The notes under the pieces: model-generated | Seen by the model: the letters and a program-made list of their open reading frames with translations, nothing else | Databases searched by the model: none | Told to the model about the DNA's origin: nothing | Assembly (NCBI RefSeq): GCF_964355755.1 | Contig: NC_092679.1 | Span: 17,474,932-17,538,931 of the forward strand | DNA length: 64,000 bases | Source: Antedon mediterranea | Taxonomy: Eukaryota; Echinodermata; Crinoidea; Comatulida; Antedonidae | Direction: 5' to 3' | Program-made: the position numbers and the translations under genes | In this document: one piece after another, positions 37,601 through 52,600 of the stretch | How positions within the stretch are numbered: the stretch's first letter is position 1 | Layout: each line of letters begins with the position of its first letter

Positions 37601-40600
37601 GTGCTTATATTATATGCTTTTTAATAGATGAATTTATCAATTGAAGTTTTGAGTATTATGAGATTATTGTTTATTTTGGATGTTTACAATCTTGTTCTTT
37701 TTATTAATTAAGTTTTTAATGTCTTTATGTTGTGTTATATTTGTAATTTTCGCTGCTATTGTAATTAAATGTTTTTGTTTTCAATTACTGTAAAACATGT
37801 TTATTATATTTTGGAAACCCAGTAATTTAATGAGTTGTGTTAGATGTGATAATTTTTGACCATTACGAAGCCATTCATCTTGGACGTTTAGTGAGGACAG
37901 ATTATAATTTTTGTTCTATTTTAAAACATAACCATATACACAATAATAATAATAATACAAAAAATACTTTATTTATTTGTGCTTTATATGTTTTTATAGG
38001 AATGCTAAATCAGACCCTACCGTCCAAACTGTCCGTTCCTAATGGCACATCACGCCATAAACGACCGCCGACTCCAGATTCAAAGCGTCGATCATACGGT
38101 GGCGGCAGCTCTTCGGGTAGTGACAAGCTAAAGAGGTGGAGCTCAGCTGATAGTGGCAGTTTCCCAGCCGGGTAAGACCTCCTAGAGTACACTTGCATGA
38201 TGTAGCATGTCATTTATTATGCAGAGTTGGGGAACAGCTCTCTGACTTGGCCACAAACATGAATATTTAACATTTATTCAGCAATGTTAGATTTTTTATA
38301 CAATGCTCAATTAATAAATTTTGCCAATGATTTGCAATTAGTGTTAATAATGTCAGAAAGCTGTTCACTAAAATGTTGCAATACATTACACAATTTTAAA
38401 GTATACTAACCAATAATAAATGGAAAGGTTTTATTTTCATGGCATATAGGATAGGTTGCATGTCATAGCTGTTACATCAGTTGGTAGTACCCACAACAGC
38501 TTCACACCATTGCATTATGAAGAAATCAAAATTAATAGATTATAGATCACATGTCCATGTCACCTACATAGTATGCTTAAACATTGCCATCATTGGTGTG
38601 TCATTATTTTTTCTCAGATAAAGATCTATATACTGTAGGTCTTGCATTGCATATGATTCTAAAGAAATGCCTTTGTTGTCTTTCTGTTGTTAAACTAGAT
38701 TCTTTATCCTCATTGCATCATCCTTTTGCTGTCGGTCCTAGACTAAGTGCTCTCTGGCTTCTAAAGGTTTATTTTTCTCTCCTCGTAATTCAATCTCATA
38801 TCATTCATAGAGTTTTAAAAGTATATCATCATAATATACCACATCATATTAAATAATTCACTATAAGGTAGTTGGTAACTGTGCTTCTATTTTTACTAAA
38901 CAGTCCATACTATTTTGACTATTTTGGTTTCTGGAGACCTACTATAAGGTATGATGCAGTGAATTCGAAAATTGTTTATCCATGTTTCTAATTTGGTGAT
39001 TTGCTTTTTACTAGTTGGGTTTATAGAATTTAAATTTGAATCAAAGCAAAATATAAATACATTCAAACATATTTAGATATCTATGAAAATATAAGACGAA
39101 CCAACTACAGTAGTAAGAATAAGGTATGCCTGTAATTAAGGTACTTTAGTTCCTGGTTTGATCTATGCAGTTCTGAATCTCAAACTCTCCCAGCTGGTAC
39201 CAATTTTAACACAATTTAATGTTCCTGCTAAAGGAAACCATAACCTCATGCGTCATCTATATATAAATTATTAAGATCTCACTTTCTTAAAAAATGTACA
39301 GTATATAAGTACATTGATATTTATAGCTAGCAAAGTACTAGTAAACTAATACATACATTGATTGATATACAGTAGAACCTCTTCTTGGGACACCCCCTAT
39401 TCAGGAAACACTTTCCGTTAAAAGTGAAACGACTATATAAGGCAAAACTTCTGACCAATTACTCAACTTCCTGACGCAAAACTATTCCACAGTAGTTACA
39501 TACAATTATCATCCTGTACAGTACTCACTGTTAAATTGGGCTCAAATCTATTCCCTAGCCATCAGCGCAAGCTCAGTGGTCTAGAGTATGAACGCCAGGC
39601 TCCAGTGATCGGGAGGACGTGGGTTCCAGTCCAACTTAAGAATTCAATGTACTTTAGTGTGTATAAAGTACAAAATTATTTCAGAGTGTGGCAAACATCT
39701 GAAAAATGTATATATTTATATATGGCCAACCCATACTCAGGGGAAACCCTTATTGAATTGAAGAGATACTTTGTTGGGTCCTGAAGGTCTCCATTTAAGA
39801 GGTTTTACTGTAGCTACCATTTTCAATATCTATCAAGCAAGTAGCGAAGCACATATAATAAACTTTCCAATCTTTCCTGTGTATTAAAAAAAGTAATTAT
39901 TTTACTGGTTTAACCATGGAGGTATTATACCTCCAGGGTTTAACTGACCTGTTTAGCATGTCCAAAACAAATGCCTTCAATCTCATAATCGACTAACAGC
40001 ACAGTTAAAAGTGGAGGTGATGCATATGTCATATTATATATAGCATTTGCATGAAGTAAAATTAATAGTGTGCATGTTGTGTAAGCTATACAAGTTTATG
40101 TTGCACAAGTTCCTTATTGAATATTACTGTGGGGATTTTAAGGTTCAGTAATGGTGAATACGCTATAGTTGCTTGAGCTGTATGATTTTACATTTGTTAA
40201 TAAACTTTTGTTGTAGATGATGGGTAGCGCTCAGCGATATTCTGCTTTTACATTGCGTATGATGACGATGCAGCATATTTAAAAACAGTGACTGGTTTTA
40301 AAGTGTGTATAAAAAATACAATTTCAATAGTTACCACAATGAACATTTTTAGGCATTTAGGGTAAATCATTGAAATCGTAATTGTAGTTATTTAGATAAT
40401 TTGGACTGTGTGGTACCAAGTCGCAATAGAGCAAAATTTGAATGTCATCAGCCTAAATTCAGAGGCTATAGCTTTAGATGCTTTGGATGAAAAAGAGTAG
40501 ACAATACACAATTCTGGTGAAGGTTCGTGTGTCAAAGTTCGAAGAATGTTCCAATTGCATGAGACTGTTATTTATAAATCATGAATTAATAATTTGTGAA

Positions 40601-43600
40601 ATGATTTTTTAGTAGTGAAATGAAGAGTATAGATGTACAAACGACAATTTCCTATCCATCTAATGCTACCATCAACACTGTTGATAAGTATGACCAGCTT
40701 TCAATTGATACCTACCTAACTAAAGCAAAATCAATGGATACTGGTATCTTCCCAAGCATACCACATGCTACTATGGAACGAAATGCATCAATATCAGGTA
40801 TGGCGTACCAGGTGAAGCATTCAAAGCAATGGAAGTCTGAAGCTCGTGTTGATCAACCAGAAGCCATACATAGAAAGCACCATCATAGAACTGGTGGACA
40901 TAAGTATACTGCTGATAACTTAAAAAGGAGCAAGTCAGAAAATCAGGTATGTGAACGAAAGCGTAGTTCCATGCGGCCAAGCTTCTCCGAGGAACTTCCT
41001 GGTCTCCCAGGAAACAACATGAGAAAATGGATGTCTCAATTGCGTGTTTATACGCCGAAAGAAATAACACCGAAAGAAACTAAAGGTCGACGAGAGAGCC
41101 TGTCTGAAACGCAACCAATGAGCAAAATAAGAAAATGCAAATCAGAAGTGCAGGTAAATGCATCGCCGCAAAAAGAATTTCCTTCATTAAGTACGCCTTA
41201 TGTTGCCACTTTACCATCTGCTAATGAGAAGAAATATTCACAGCATTGGAAATCTGAGGTTGCGAGTCAAGAGAACAAAAAGTCTAACATTGTTCAGAGG
41301 TATTTAGATTGTTTACCAGGTAACGAGTCCAAACCACCAACTACACAAAAAAAGCTGAACAGAATGTGGTCCACGGAGACATACACAAAAGATACATCTT
41401 CACGTAGATCTTCAAGAGCTGGTAATTTGAAAAAAGCACGATCAAGTATAGATCTGACAACATCCAGTAAGGAGAAGAAAGTGCAACTCATCTTGCCAAC
41501 TAAGGAAAATATGAGTATAAGTAGAAGAGTCCGAGGAGAGACGGTAACGTTAAAATCTAACAAGTGGCGAACTGGAGGAACGTTTAACACCCACAAAAAA
41601 TGGTAAGAACGGAGAAAAGTGAAGCGCAAATATTAGTTTTCTCTGCTTGGTTATAGAAGGTTATGGGAATATTTTATTGCTGACTTAAAATTAAGTGTGA
41701 ATTGCGGTTGCCTATGTCTAGGCTGTGTAGTGTGAGCTTTTAGATTTAGTTTTTAAAAACAATCCTTGAATATTTCTGATTGGTAGCTTATCTGTGCCAA
41801 ACTGACTTTTTTTACATATTTTAGTTACTGTCTTATAACTATATCTTTGGTTAGGTTTGGAAACTGCTTTATTTAGAAGGAATAAGCATCTTAACAGAAT
41901 AGTACAGTCAAATATCGGAATACCAGATTTTGGTTTAATGCTCTAAAGCTCTCCAATTTCATTGCTTAGTTTGTATTACACAAAACAAAGTATTCTGCAA
42001 TGCAAAGGTTTTGAAATATATGCTGCATAAAGAAAAGCAATGCTTTAAGTGTTAAATGCAAATTCAGAGAAAGAATGTTTTAAAATAGTATGCAATGAGA
42101 TGTGGTAATAAACATAGTCAATAGAAAGTAGTTTAAATTAAGCTGGCCTGGAAATGTAGTCTGTGAAAGCCAACCAACAGAGGGCAGCATCTAGTTATCA
42201 AAGCTAAAGTGCTCTTACAGACTGTTACTATTTTTCCGGTTGAATACTATAGTTGAAAGCAATAAAAGTTAAATGACCTTCATCATATCATCATGATTGT
42301 TGAAGGTGTGGTATTGTGATAGTATTAGTTGTAAAGACCAGTCACTGTTTTAGCTACTGTGTTGTTGATTGTCTGCCGCTCTCTTCTCACTGAACAGTTT
42401 GCAGAAACTTTTTGTTGCATGTGATTGTGAAAAAGCTTTCCCAGTGCAAGTTATTTTTCTGTGATTTTAAGATGCCGCGCACCTCTGCATCTCCTCGGCC
42501 AAATTCTGCTCGCCCATCATCGGCTTCAAAAGCACGAGCTGCAAAATCGCGCTTTCCAAAAAGGTTAGTTAATCTTTAATAACGGTAAATCATTTTTGGG
42601 TATTATTTACATTTTTCATATTTATACCAGCAAAATTGGATGATGCAGTGTACAATGTTTCTTGGCACGCTGCCAACTGTTGAGTGATAACACTTTGTAA
42701 AATCAATTTACTGCCAAAATCTGTCACTTTCAACAATACCGGTGTATTAAAACAATTTGGATTAAAATCTGTTCATAGCTTTAAGTTAATTCTAACATTT
42801 AAATTCCTAAATCATTCATCCTGAAATGATATACTTTCAGCAAATATGAACTTGAATATTGCTATTCTCTGTTTGCTATCTCTATTTGTTGACTTTTGAA
42901 TTATTTAAAACAACATTCAATACCAGAGTTCTTTTCATCTATCTATGTAATTCAAAATGGTCTCAATAAGATATGGTGCGGTATTTACCATCTCTAAGAA
43001 CTCTTAGTTAAGTAAGTCACTTGAATTGAGTCATTTTCAAATCTAATCTAACAAAATTCAAAATTGTTCACAAAGTTTTAAACAAAATTGCGCAAAGATT
43101 GCACAGTGTTTATTAGCAACAGTTGACTAGCGGAACAAGATCATTAGGTCCCGTAAAATCTGGGCGGAAACGTTTAACCGAAGGATTCTTTTTCAGTTCT
43201 GCTAAGAAGAGTTCTTCTTTGACAAATTTATCTGGACGCAGATCGTCCACATCTGGGTGAGTTTTAGTTGTGAAATAAAAATTTATTTTTTGCAGGAAGG
43301 TAGTGCTATATACATTATAATGTAGTGTTTGTTTTTTGTTTTATATTTAAATTTGGTTATTTTTACAGAATTATTATGAGTTGCCATTTACTGTTGTTTG
43401 TCTTTGGTCATTTTTTTATATACAAATGTTACTATGTACTATTCTATGGTTACAGTTTTAGCTTAAAAAACTAAGTTTCTAATATATTTTTTTTCAAATT
43501 TGGTTTTTACTTGCTTGTTTATTTTGCATTTTTTTAAATGCACCTATCAGCCATTTTAATATGTCATTACTATATTATAGACCAAAACACTATTTTGTTT

Positions 43601-46600
43601 GCAGGAGATAAAAATTGAGAAACAAATTCTCAAGTATTGAATTGAACATTCAGTTTAAACTCAGAGTAGAGTAAACTTTTTACTTGACTGTAAGCTACTT
43701 TTCATTAGTTAAATTATCATCCTGTTTGTGTAGTACCCACTACTTCCTTGAGCTTAGCCATCAGTGCTAGCTTGGTGGTTTAGAGGTATGAATGCCAGAC
43801 TGTTGATCTAAGGGATGTGGGTTCAAGTCACACTCAAGAATGACTTGCAAATATTTTTGCAAAGTGTTCCCAATGTTCCGAACATTTAGGAGTGGGATAA
43901 AACATCTGACTTATAGTTGTGTAGTACTGAAATTTGATAGTACTTTATGTCAATTAAATTTCCTACAGTTAAACAATCTTAGGCTCATTAAAATTAGTTA
44001 CAACCAAAATAACAAAAGAACATCTCATCCAAATAGCTTCATTTAAGTAAAACTTTACCTTGATCTTTCACTTGATATGAGTTGTGTTTTGACAGACAAC
44101 ATAAAGTTCAAACAAACTTAAGGATGCATGATAAATGATAAAGTCTGTGCTTAGGTATAACTAACAATCGGCCACTATTGATGGTATGTGAGTTGTGTGC
44201 CCATATTGCCAGGTATCTATTGTCCCAACTGAAATGTACACTAGCATACGGCCTAGCAGATATGGCGACAGCTTGGTTTTGATATGGTTATTTGGTGTTA
44301 CTGAAGACAAATCAGTTGATGAAATGAAATATTATTGTTTAGATGATAAATAGGTAATTCAGAAAATTCATTGGAATGAGAAAGAACAAATTGTTACCTA
44401 ATTAAATCAATATAATTAAACTTATTTTGCATTATATGAAATGTTACCAATTGTTGCCAATTTAGCAGAGTACTGTAGGAGTATTGTTAGAAGTTGAATT
44501 TAAGCCATTATTTGCACAAAGCATACTTGTTATGATAATTAATTCATTAATTCTTTTTATTGGTATTGTTATTCATAAAATATTATTAAATTAGAATGTA
44601 ATGATTATATACACAATGTGACATTCCAACTGAAACTCAAATTTAGAATATTGCTTTAACTGTACTTTTTTGTAAAAGCACCATCATGAATTAATGTGGT
44701 ATACAGTAGTCAATATAAACATTGATGGTATACAGTAGTCAATATAAAGAATAATATATAAACATGTGTGAGGACACACCCATTTGACTTGCAAGTAGTA
44801 AATAGATACTATACTGGTAATTAAATAATTTCCATCGGTAAGGTACAACTGTACTTATGTAAAAGCACCATCACGTATTAATGTGGTATACAGTAATCAA
44901 TATAAACAATGATATATTAACATGTGTGAGGACACACCCATTTTACTTGCAAGTACTAAATAGATACTATACTGGTAATTAAATAATTTCCATCGGTAAG
45001 GTACAACTGTACCTTATGTAAAAGCACCATCACGTAGTAATGGTATACAGTAGTCAATATGAACAATGATATATTAACATGTGTGAGGACACGCCCATTT
45101 GACTTACAAGTAGTAAATAGATAATATACTGGTAATTAAATAATTTCCATCGGTAAGGTACAACTGTACTTATGTAAAAGCACCATCACGTATTAATGTG
45201 GTATACAGTAATCAATATAAACAATGATATATAAACATGTTTGAGGACACGCCCATTTGACTTACAAAGTACTAAATAGATAATATACTGGTAATTAAAT
45301 AATTTCCATCGGTAAGGTACAACTGTACTTATGTAAAAGCACCATCACGTATTAATGTGGTATACAGTAATCAATATAAACAATGATATATTAACATGTG
45401 TGAGGACACGCCCATTTGACTTACAAGTAGTAAATAGATACTATACTGGTAATTAAATCATTCCCATTTGTAAGGTACAACTGTACTTATGTAAAAGCAC
45501 CATCACGTAATGTGGTATACAGTAATCAATATAAACAATGATATATAAACATGTGTGAGGACACGCCCATTTGACTTGCAAGTAGTAAATAGATAATATA
45601 CTGGTAATTAAATAATTTCCATCGGTAAGGTACAACTGTACTTATGTAAAAGCACCATCACGTATTAATGTGGTATACAGTAATCAATATAAACAATGAT
45701 ATATAAACATGTGTGAGGACACACCCATTTGACTTACAAGTAGTAAATAGATACTATACTGGTAATTAAATAATTTCCATCGGTAAGGTACAACTGTACT
45801 TATGTAAAAGCACCATCACGTAGTAATGGTATACAGTAGTCAATATGAACAATGATATATTAACATGTGTGAGGACACGCCCATTTGACTTACAAAGTAC
45901 TAAATAGATACTATACTGGTAATTAAATAATTTCCATCGGTAAGGTACAACTGTACTTATGTAAAAGCACCATCACGTATTAATGTGGTATACAGTAGTC
46001 AATATAAACAATGATATATAAACATGTTTGAGGACACGCCCATTTGACTTACAAGTAGTAAATAGATACTATACTGGTAATTAAATAATTTCCATCGGTA
46101 AGGTACAACTGTACTTATGTAAAAGCATCATCATGTATTAATGGTATACAGTAGTCAATATGAACAATGATATATAAACATGTTTGAGGACACGCCCATT
46201 TGACTTACAAGTAGTAAATAGATAATATACTGGTAATTAAATAATTTCCATCGGTAAGGTACAACTGTACTTATGTAAAAGCATCATCATGTATTAATGG
46301 TATACAGTAGTCAATATGAACAATGATATATAAACATGTTTGAGGACACGCCCATTTGACTTACAAAGTACTAAATAGATACTATACTGGTAATTAAATA
46401 ATTTCCATCGGTAAGGTACAACTGTACTTATGTAAAAGCATCATCATGTATTAATGGTATACAGTAGTCAATATGAACAATGATATATAAACATGTTTGA
46501 GGACACGCCCATTTGACTTACAAGTACTAAATAGATACTATACTGGTAATTAAATAATTTCCATCGGTAAGGTACAACTGTACTTATGTAAAAGCATCAT

Positions 46601-49600
46601 CATGTATTAATGGTATACAGTAGTCAATATGAACAATGATATATAAACATGTTTGAGGACACGCCCATTTGACTTACAAGTAGTAAATAGATAATATACT
46701 GGTAATTAAATAATTTCCATCGGTAAGGTACAACTGTACTTATGTAAAAGCATCATCATGTATTAATGGTATACAGTAGTCAATATGAACAATGATATAT
46801 AAACATGTTTGAGGACACGCCCATTTGACTTACAAAGTACTAAATAGATACTATACTGGTAATTAAATAATTTCCATCGGTAAGGTACAACTGTACTTAT
46901 GTAAAAGCATCATCACGTATTAATGTGGTATACAGTAATCAATATGAACAATGATATATTAACATGTGTGAGGACACGCCCATTTGACTTACAAGTAGTA
47001 AATAGATACTATACTGGTAATTAAATAATTTCCATCGGTAAGGTACAACTGTACTTATGTAAAAGCACCATCACGTATTAATGTGGTATACAGTAGTCAA
47101 TATAAACAATGATATATAAACATGTTTGAGGACACGCCCATTTGACTTACAAGTAGTAAATAGATACTATACTGGTAATTAAATAATTTCCATCGGTAAG
47201 GTACAACTGTACTTATGTAAAAGCATCATCACGTATTAATGGTATACAGTAGTCAATATGAACAATGATATATAAACATGTTTGAGGACACGCCCATTTG
47301 ACTTACAAAGTACTAAATAGATAATATACTGGTAATTAAATAATTTCCATCGGTAAGGTACAACTGTACTTATGTAAAAGCATCATCACGTATTAATGGT
47401 ATACAGTAGTCAATATGAACAATGATATATTAACATGTTTGAGGACACGCCCATTTGACTTACAAGTAGTAAATAGATACTATACTGGTAATTAAATAAT
47501 TTCCATCGGTAAGGTACAACTGTACTTATGTAAAAGCACCATCACGTATTAATGGTATACAGTAATCAATATGAACAATGATATATTAACATGTGTGAGG
47601 ACACGCCCATTTGACTTACAAGTAGTAAATAGATAATATACTGGTAATTAAATAATTTCCATCGGTAAGGTACAACTGTACCTTATGTAAAAGCACCATC
47701 ACGTAGTAATGGTATACAGTAGTCAATGTGAACAATGATATATTAACATGTGTGAGGACACGCCCATTTGACTTACAAAGTACTAAATAGATAATATACT
47801 GGTAATTAAATAATTTCCATCGGTAAGGTACAACTGTACTTATGTAAAAGCACCATCATGAATTAATGTGGTATAGTCATATGAACAATGATATATAAAC
47901 ATGTTTGAGGACACGCCCATTTGACTTGCAAGCAGTAAATAGATAATATACTGGTAATTAAATAATTTCCATTGGTAAGGTACAACTGTACTTATGTAAA
48001 AGTACCATCATGTATTAATGTGGTATACAGTAATCAATATAAACAATGATATATAAACATGTTTGAGGACACGCCCATTTGACTTACAAAGTACTAAATA
48101 GATAATATACTGGTAATTAAATAATTTCCATCGGTAAGGTACAACTGTACTTATGTAAAATCACCATCATGTATTAATGTGGTATAGTCATATGAACAAT
48201 GAAATATAAACATGTTTGAGGACACGCCTATTTGACTTACAAGTAGTAAATAGATAATATATTTATAGATAATACCCATCTATAAGGTACATATGCATTG
48301 AACTAGGTCCTGCCGAAACTGTTGCCAATGGAAAAACAATTTTGTCAATATGCAATTTTCGTTCACCTGTGTCTGGACCTTCACCTGACATGTGTCAATA
48401 TACAAAACCAGGTTTAGGTCTACCAGTCAAAGTGTAAATAGTATATTACTCTGGATTTCTATGTTGTTTAAAAATAAATGTTTGTATTAAAGGATATAAT
48501 ATCATCTTTTGACTGTCAATATACACTGGTTTCCAAGAGCAGGTCCATCAATTAGCTACAACTCATCACCAAATTAAGGCTTATTTGTTATGCATGATTT
48601 TGTTTTGTAGAAAGATTAGTGGAATAACTCATTTACCTAGCTAATCATTTTTGGCTTTTAGAAAGTGTTCGATCAGATGTGTGTGAAAGCGGTGTTAGTT
48701 AAAATGCATAGAATATTCACATCTGCTGGTATTGAAGGTGATTGCTATTGTTAAATTGATATTGTTTGTGAGTGGTATTTGCCGCATACATTAGGGATAA
48801 CCTAGCATAACATAACTCTATCCAGCTAGTTCTAGACATAATGGTGTCGAGACATGTAGTATTACTGGTAGAGATGGTAACACTACATGAATTTGTTTCT
48901 CCTAGGCCCTAGTTTATTTCAAAATGATCTAATTCAATTTTAACGTCTAGTATAAAAAGCTCAGTTTATCTTTCCAGAAGCATGATATGATCTTGTAACC
49001 TACTGTAGCTTTGTTTTTCTCCTGGTTTAAATTTTTTTTTTTTTATATGAAACATAAAAGTAAAACGATAGACAAAAACTGTAATGGACCAAAAAAAAGG
49101 GCGTGTCTCCAATCTCAACTAACAAAAATATAAATACATTATTTAAAAAAATGTATAGGCCTATAGGACAAATTATGTACAATACAAAATAACATTATAC
49201 CTTTGAAAGAGAAAATGTTTGTGTTCCAACGGGTTCTACTGTTATTATTTATAAAGAGTAAAATCAAAGTTTTTAATTTTATTACAAATTTCCAACATGT
49301 TTAAAGAATACCGTTTATCATACATTTTTTTTTACTTTCGGTAAATTATTCATATTATTTGAATATGCAATACTTATTTCCCTAACCACACATTTAAAAA
49401 TCTTTAAAAATGTAGTCTTGTGCAATTACGACATATATGCATATCTTGGTGCCTGGATTTCCAAAGCCATTTAACGAAAATTAGTGGGAAAAAAAATTCC
49501 ACAAATTGAGTTATAAAAGCTTTCCTGTGGAATAAACCATTCAAAGTCCAAGGTTTTTTGCTTAGAAACATTCCAAAATTAAGATATTGAAAAGAAGATT

Positions 49601-52600
49601 ATTTTATTTTAATTTTCACATAACTATTATTTAATTAACAGTTTAGAGTATTACCACTTTTCATAGAGGTGTTACCCATTATTAAAATAGTGAAAAAACT
49701 ATGGCAAATCATTAAATCTCCCCAATGATAAAGTGGTTGAGGCCACTCCGTCAGGTCATGGTGCCTTATATTAGGAAGTCCCAGCCCAAAGGGTGATCAT
49801 GGTACGTTGATTGTTGAATTTTTATCGTATTTTATATCGAAGAATAAAACATTTTTAAAGATGTATGGGAGAAAAAGGTAATATTTTCTATAATATATTA
49901 TTATACGTTTATATTAGTATTATCCCAATGGTTGTGATTTGTTAAATTAATAAATTAGTAACGGAAGTGTTTGATATTTGAAGTATTTTTCCTTCGGTAT
50001 ACTTTGAATTAGCTCATTACTGTCATCTATGTGTAAAATAAATTTAAATCCAAAAGAAACATAATTTAGTTATGGTTTCTTTTGGAATATTTTGTCAAAC
50101 AAACATGTTTTCATTTTGTTTTTGCTTTATATCCATTCTTTATTTCAGGAATTTTAGTCACTAAACACAGATTATGGCTGATTCTTTTGTTTTAAAATAT
50201 ATATATTTGTTAAATTCTGTGATTTATATTGGGTTTTTTTTATGCTTAATATTGCTATATATTTTGTTGTTTCAATTGTACTGGGTTACCACTAATTGTC
50301 ATCAAAATTATTTTATAATTTTTTAATTTTTTTTTTACCAGTAAAAATATGAAAATCCCCTTAATCTAAAAGTTTCATGAACTTCTACATGTCAATAGTT
50401 CTATTCTATGGATGGATCACCAAATCTAATATTGATTTTGATCACCATTTGGAAAATTACCTTGTACAAAAGATTTACCAACTAAACCACTTATTTGGGG
50501 ATGAACCTATATCATAATGAAAACATATCCACATTTAAAAACACAAACATTTATGATTTTTTTTTTATTTATTTCACAGACCCAACAAAGATGCAGAATT
50601 CAATGCAGGTAAATTTATATCTTTTGATATGTTCTAAAGCACTGTCTACACTATCCAACTTTATGTGACAAAAAAAAAAAAATGTGATTTGCCCATATAA
50701 TATATGGACATGATGAAGTCATATCACTGCCGTATTTGAGCATATCACTACCATATTTGGGCATATCACTACCATATTTGAGCATATCACTACCATATTT
50801 GAGCATATCACTACCATATTTGGGCACATCACACTTTTTTAGTTTGATAGGGCAGGGAAAAATGTCCATGTAGTGTAGACAGAGCTTTGTATTTCTTATA
50901 ATAAATCAATTTTCATATTCAAATTCACCAAACATTTATTTCTTCAATAAATACATATTAGGGTTACCTTAAAATAAACTTGATTGTGAGAATAATTTGT
51001 AATATGCCAAGTATGAGTCATATGATATGATATATTCAGTCATTATTCTTTATGAACTCTTCATTCTATCTCGGATACTAATCTCTCTTTTTTTTGGTGT
51101 TTAAATTGTGATAAGATCTTGTGTACTTTTAATATCCACAATTAGTATTTTGTTCTACTTGCTTGCTCTTGGCTTAATAATAGTCTTTTGATAACATGCC
51201 TTCTGTCTACACATGGTCACTCTTGTTGCTCTTTTTTTCCTAGTTCCTTTATTGCAAAGTTACAAAAATAACATAATTTTATGGCACAGAAAACCGAATG
51301 AGCCAGTTAACAGGGTATACGAAAACAAAGCTAACATTGTATTGCTTTAAAGCTTGCGTTTTCCACATTATTCGGTTGTAAATTTTAAAAGTATGAAAGC
51401 GTATTTAAATAATGTAATGTTATCTTTAATGCATAAAGCATACTCCAGAGAAGAGAGTATTTTCAGACGTTTTTTGTTGAACAAATAAATGAAATGACAC
51501 AGGAATCATACTCTAGGTGTTCCTATTTGTTCACTTTAACTTTGATATTAGGTCGATTTAAAAAAAAAACTAAGAGAGGAAAGAGCATTTTAAAAATGTA
51601 ATGTATTTTGTTGATACATGACAAATATTTTGATGTTCTTCGTAAATGACTTTAGTTTTAGATATTAGATAAAAAGCCTTGATAATTTCTTGTGGATTTT
51701 GCATAAATATTATTCTAATGTTCCACTTGCCTGGTCTTTGCTTAATGGCGATGTTGTTTCTCTATGGATTGCATCTCTGGCGTGAACCAACATGCATCAT
51801 TAATCATCTGTAATAATATTCTACTTATACTAAAAATGCTATAATTCTATGGAGAAAAAAGTGCAATGCTTTAAGCTCTGTCTATCAAACTATTTAAAAT
51901 AAAAAAGGTGTGATGTGCCGAAATATGGTAGTGATATGCCCAAATATAGTAGTGATATGACATTATGTCCATATATGGGCACATCACATTTTTTTGTCAC
52001 ATAAAGTTTGATATTGTAGACAGGGCTTAAATTTGACAAGTGGAATAACATGGCAGATACAGATTGCGTATTTAAAATGTTAAAAATTACATTATGAACT
52101 GGCACCAAAATTTAAAAAATGTAATTTAAAATATACAATAATATCAATTGATATAAGAGGTCAATGATGCTATAAATATTATTTTACGTTAATTTTGCAG
52201 AAGAAGGATTGGTTCGCATATACATGAGAGGGCGCCCAGTTACCGTTTACGTTCCATCTGACGTAGAGAATTTTGACATTGGATCCAAGATATCAGCTCC
52301 TGCTGAAAAGTTAAAGATGGAGTGGATGTATCCTTGATGTATTTGACCTGTAAAATCAAAAAGGTCAACTTATATGTTGTTGACCATATTAATGTGTTTA
52401 AATGAAAGGGGTCGAAGGGGTGGGAGGATCTGCCCTTGACTTAACCAGTTTGATGGAGTTTACTCTACCGAAACATCTCATCAAACAATGAGGCTTTGGT
52501 TAGTTTTTTTTTTTTATTTCATATGTCTATTATCTTTTTTCTAATTTCTAGTACATGTTGTTCAGTTTATTCTGAACCATTAAACCAGTCACAGTATCTA

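Noticed and set aside
44657-48285. CRISPR-like array
   Set aside because: Repeats are ~157-bp head-to-tail units without short-repeat/variable-spacer alternation, in an animal intron; it is a satellite array.
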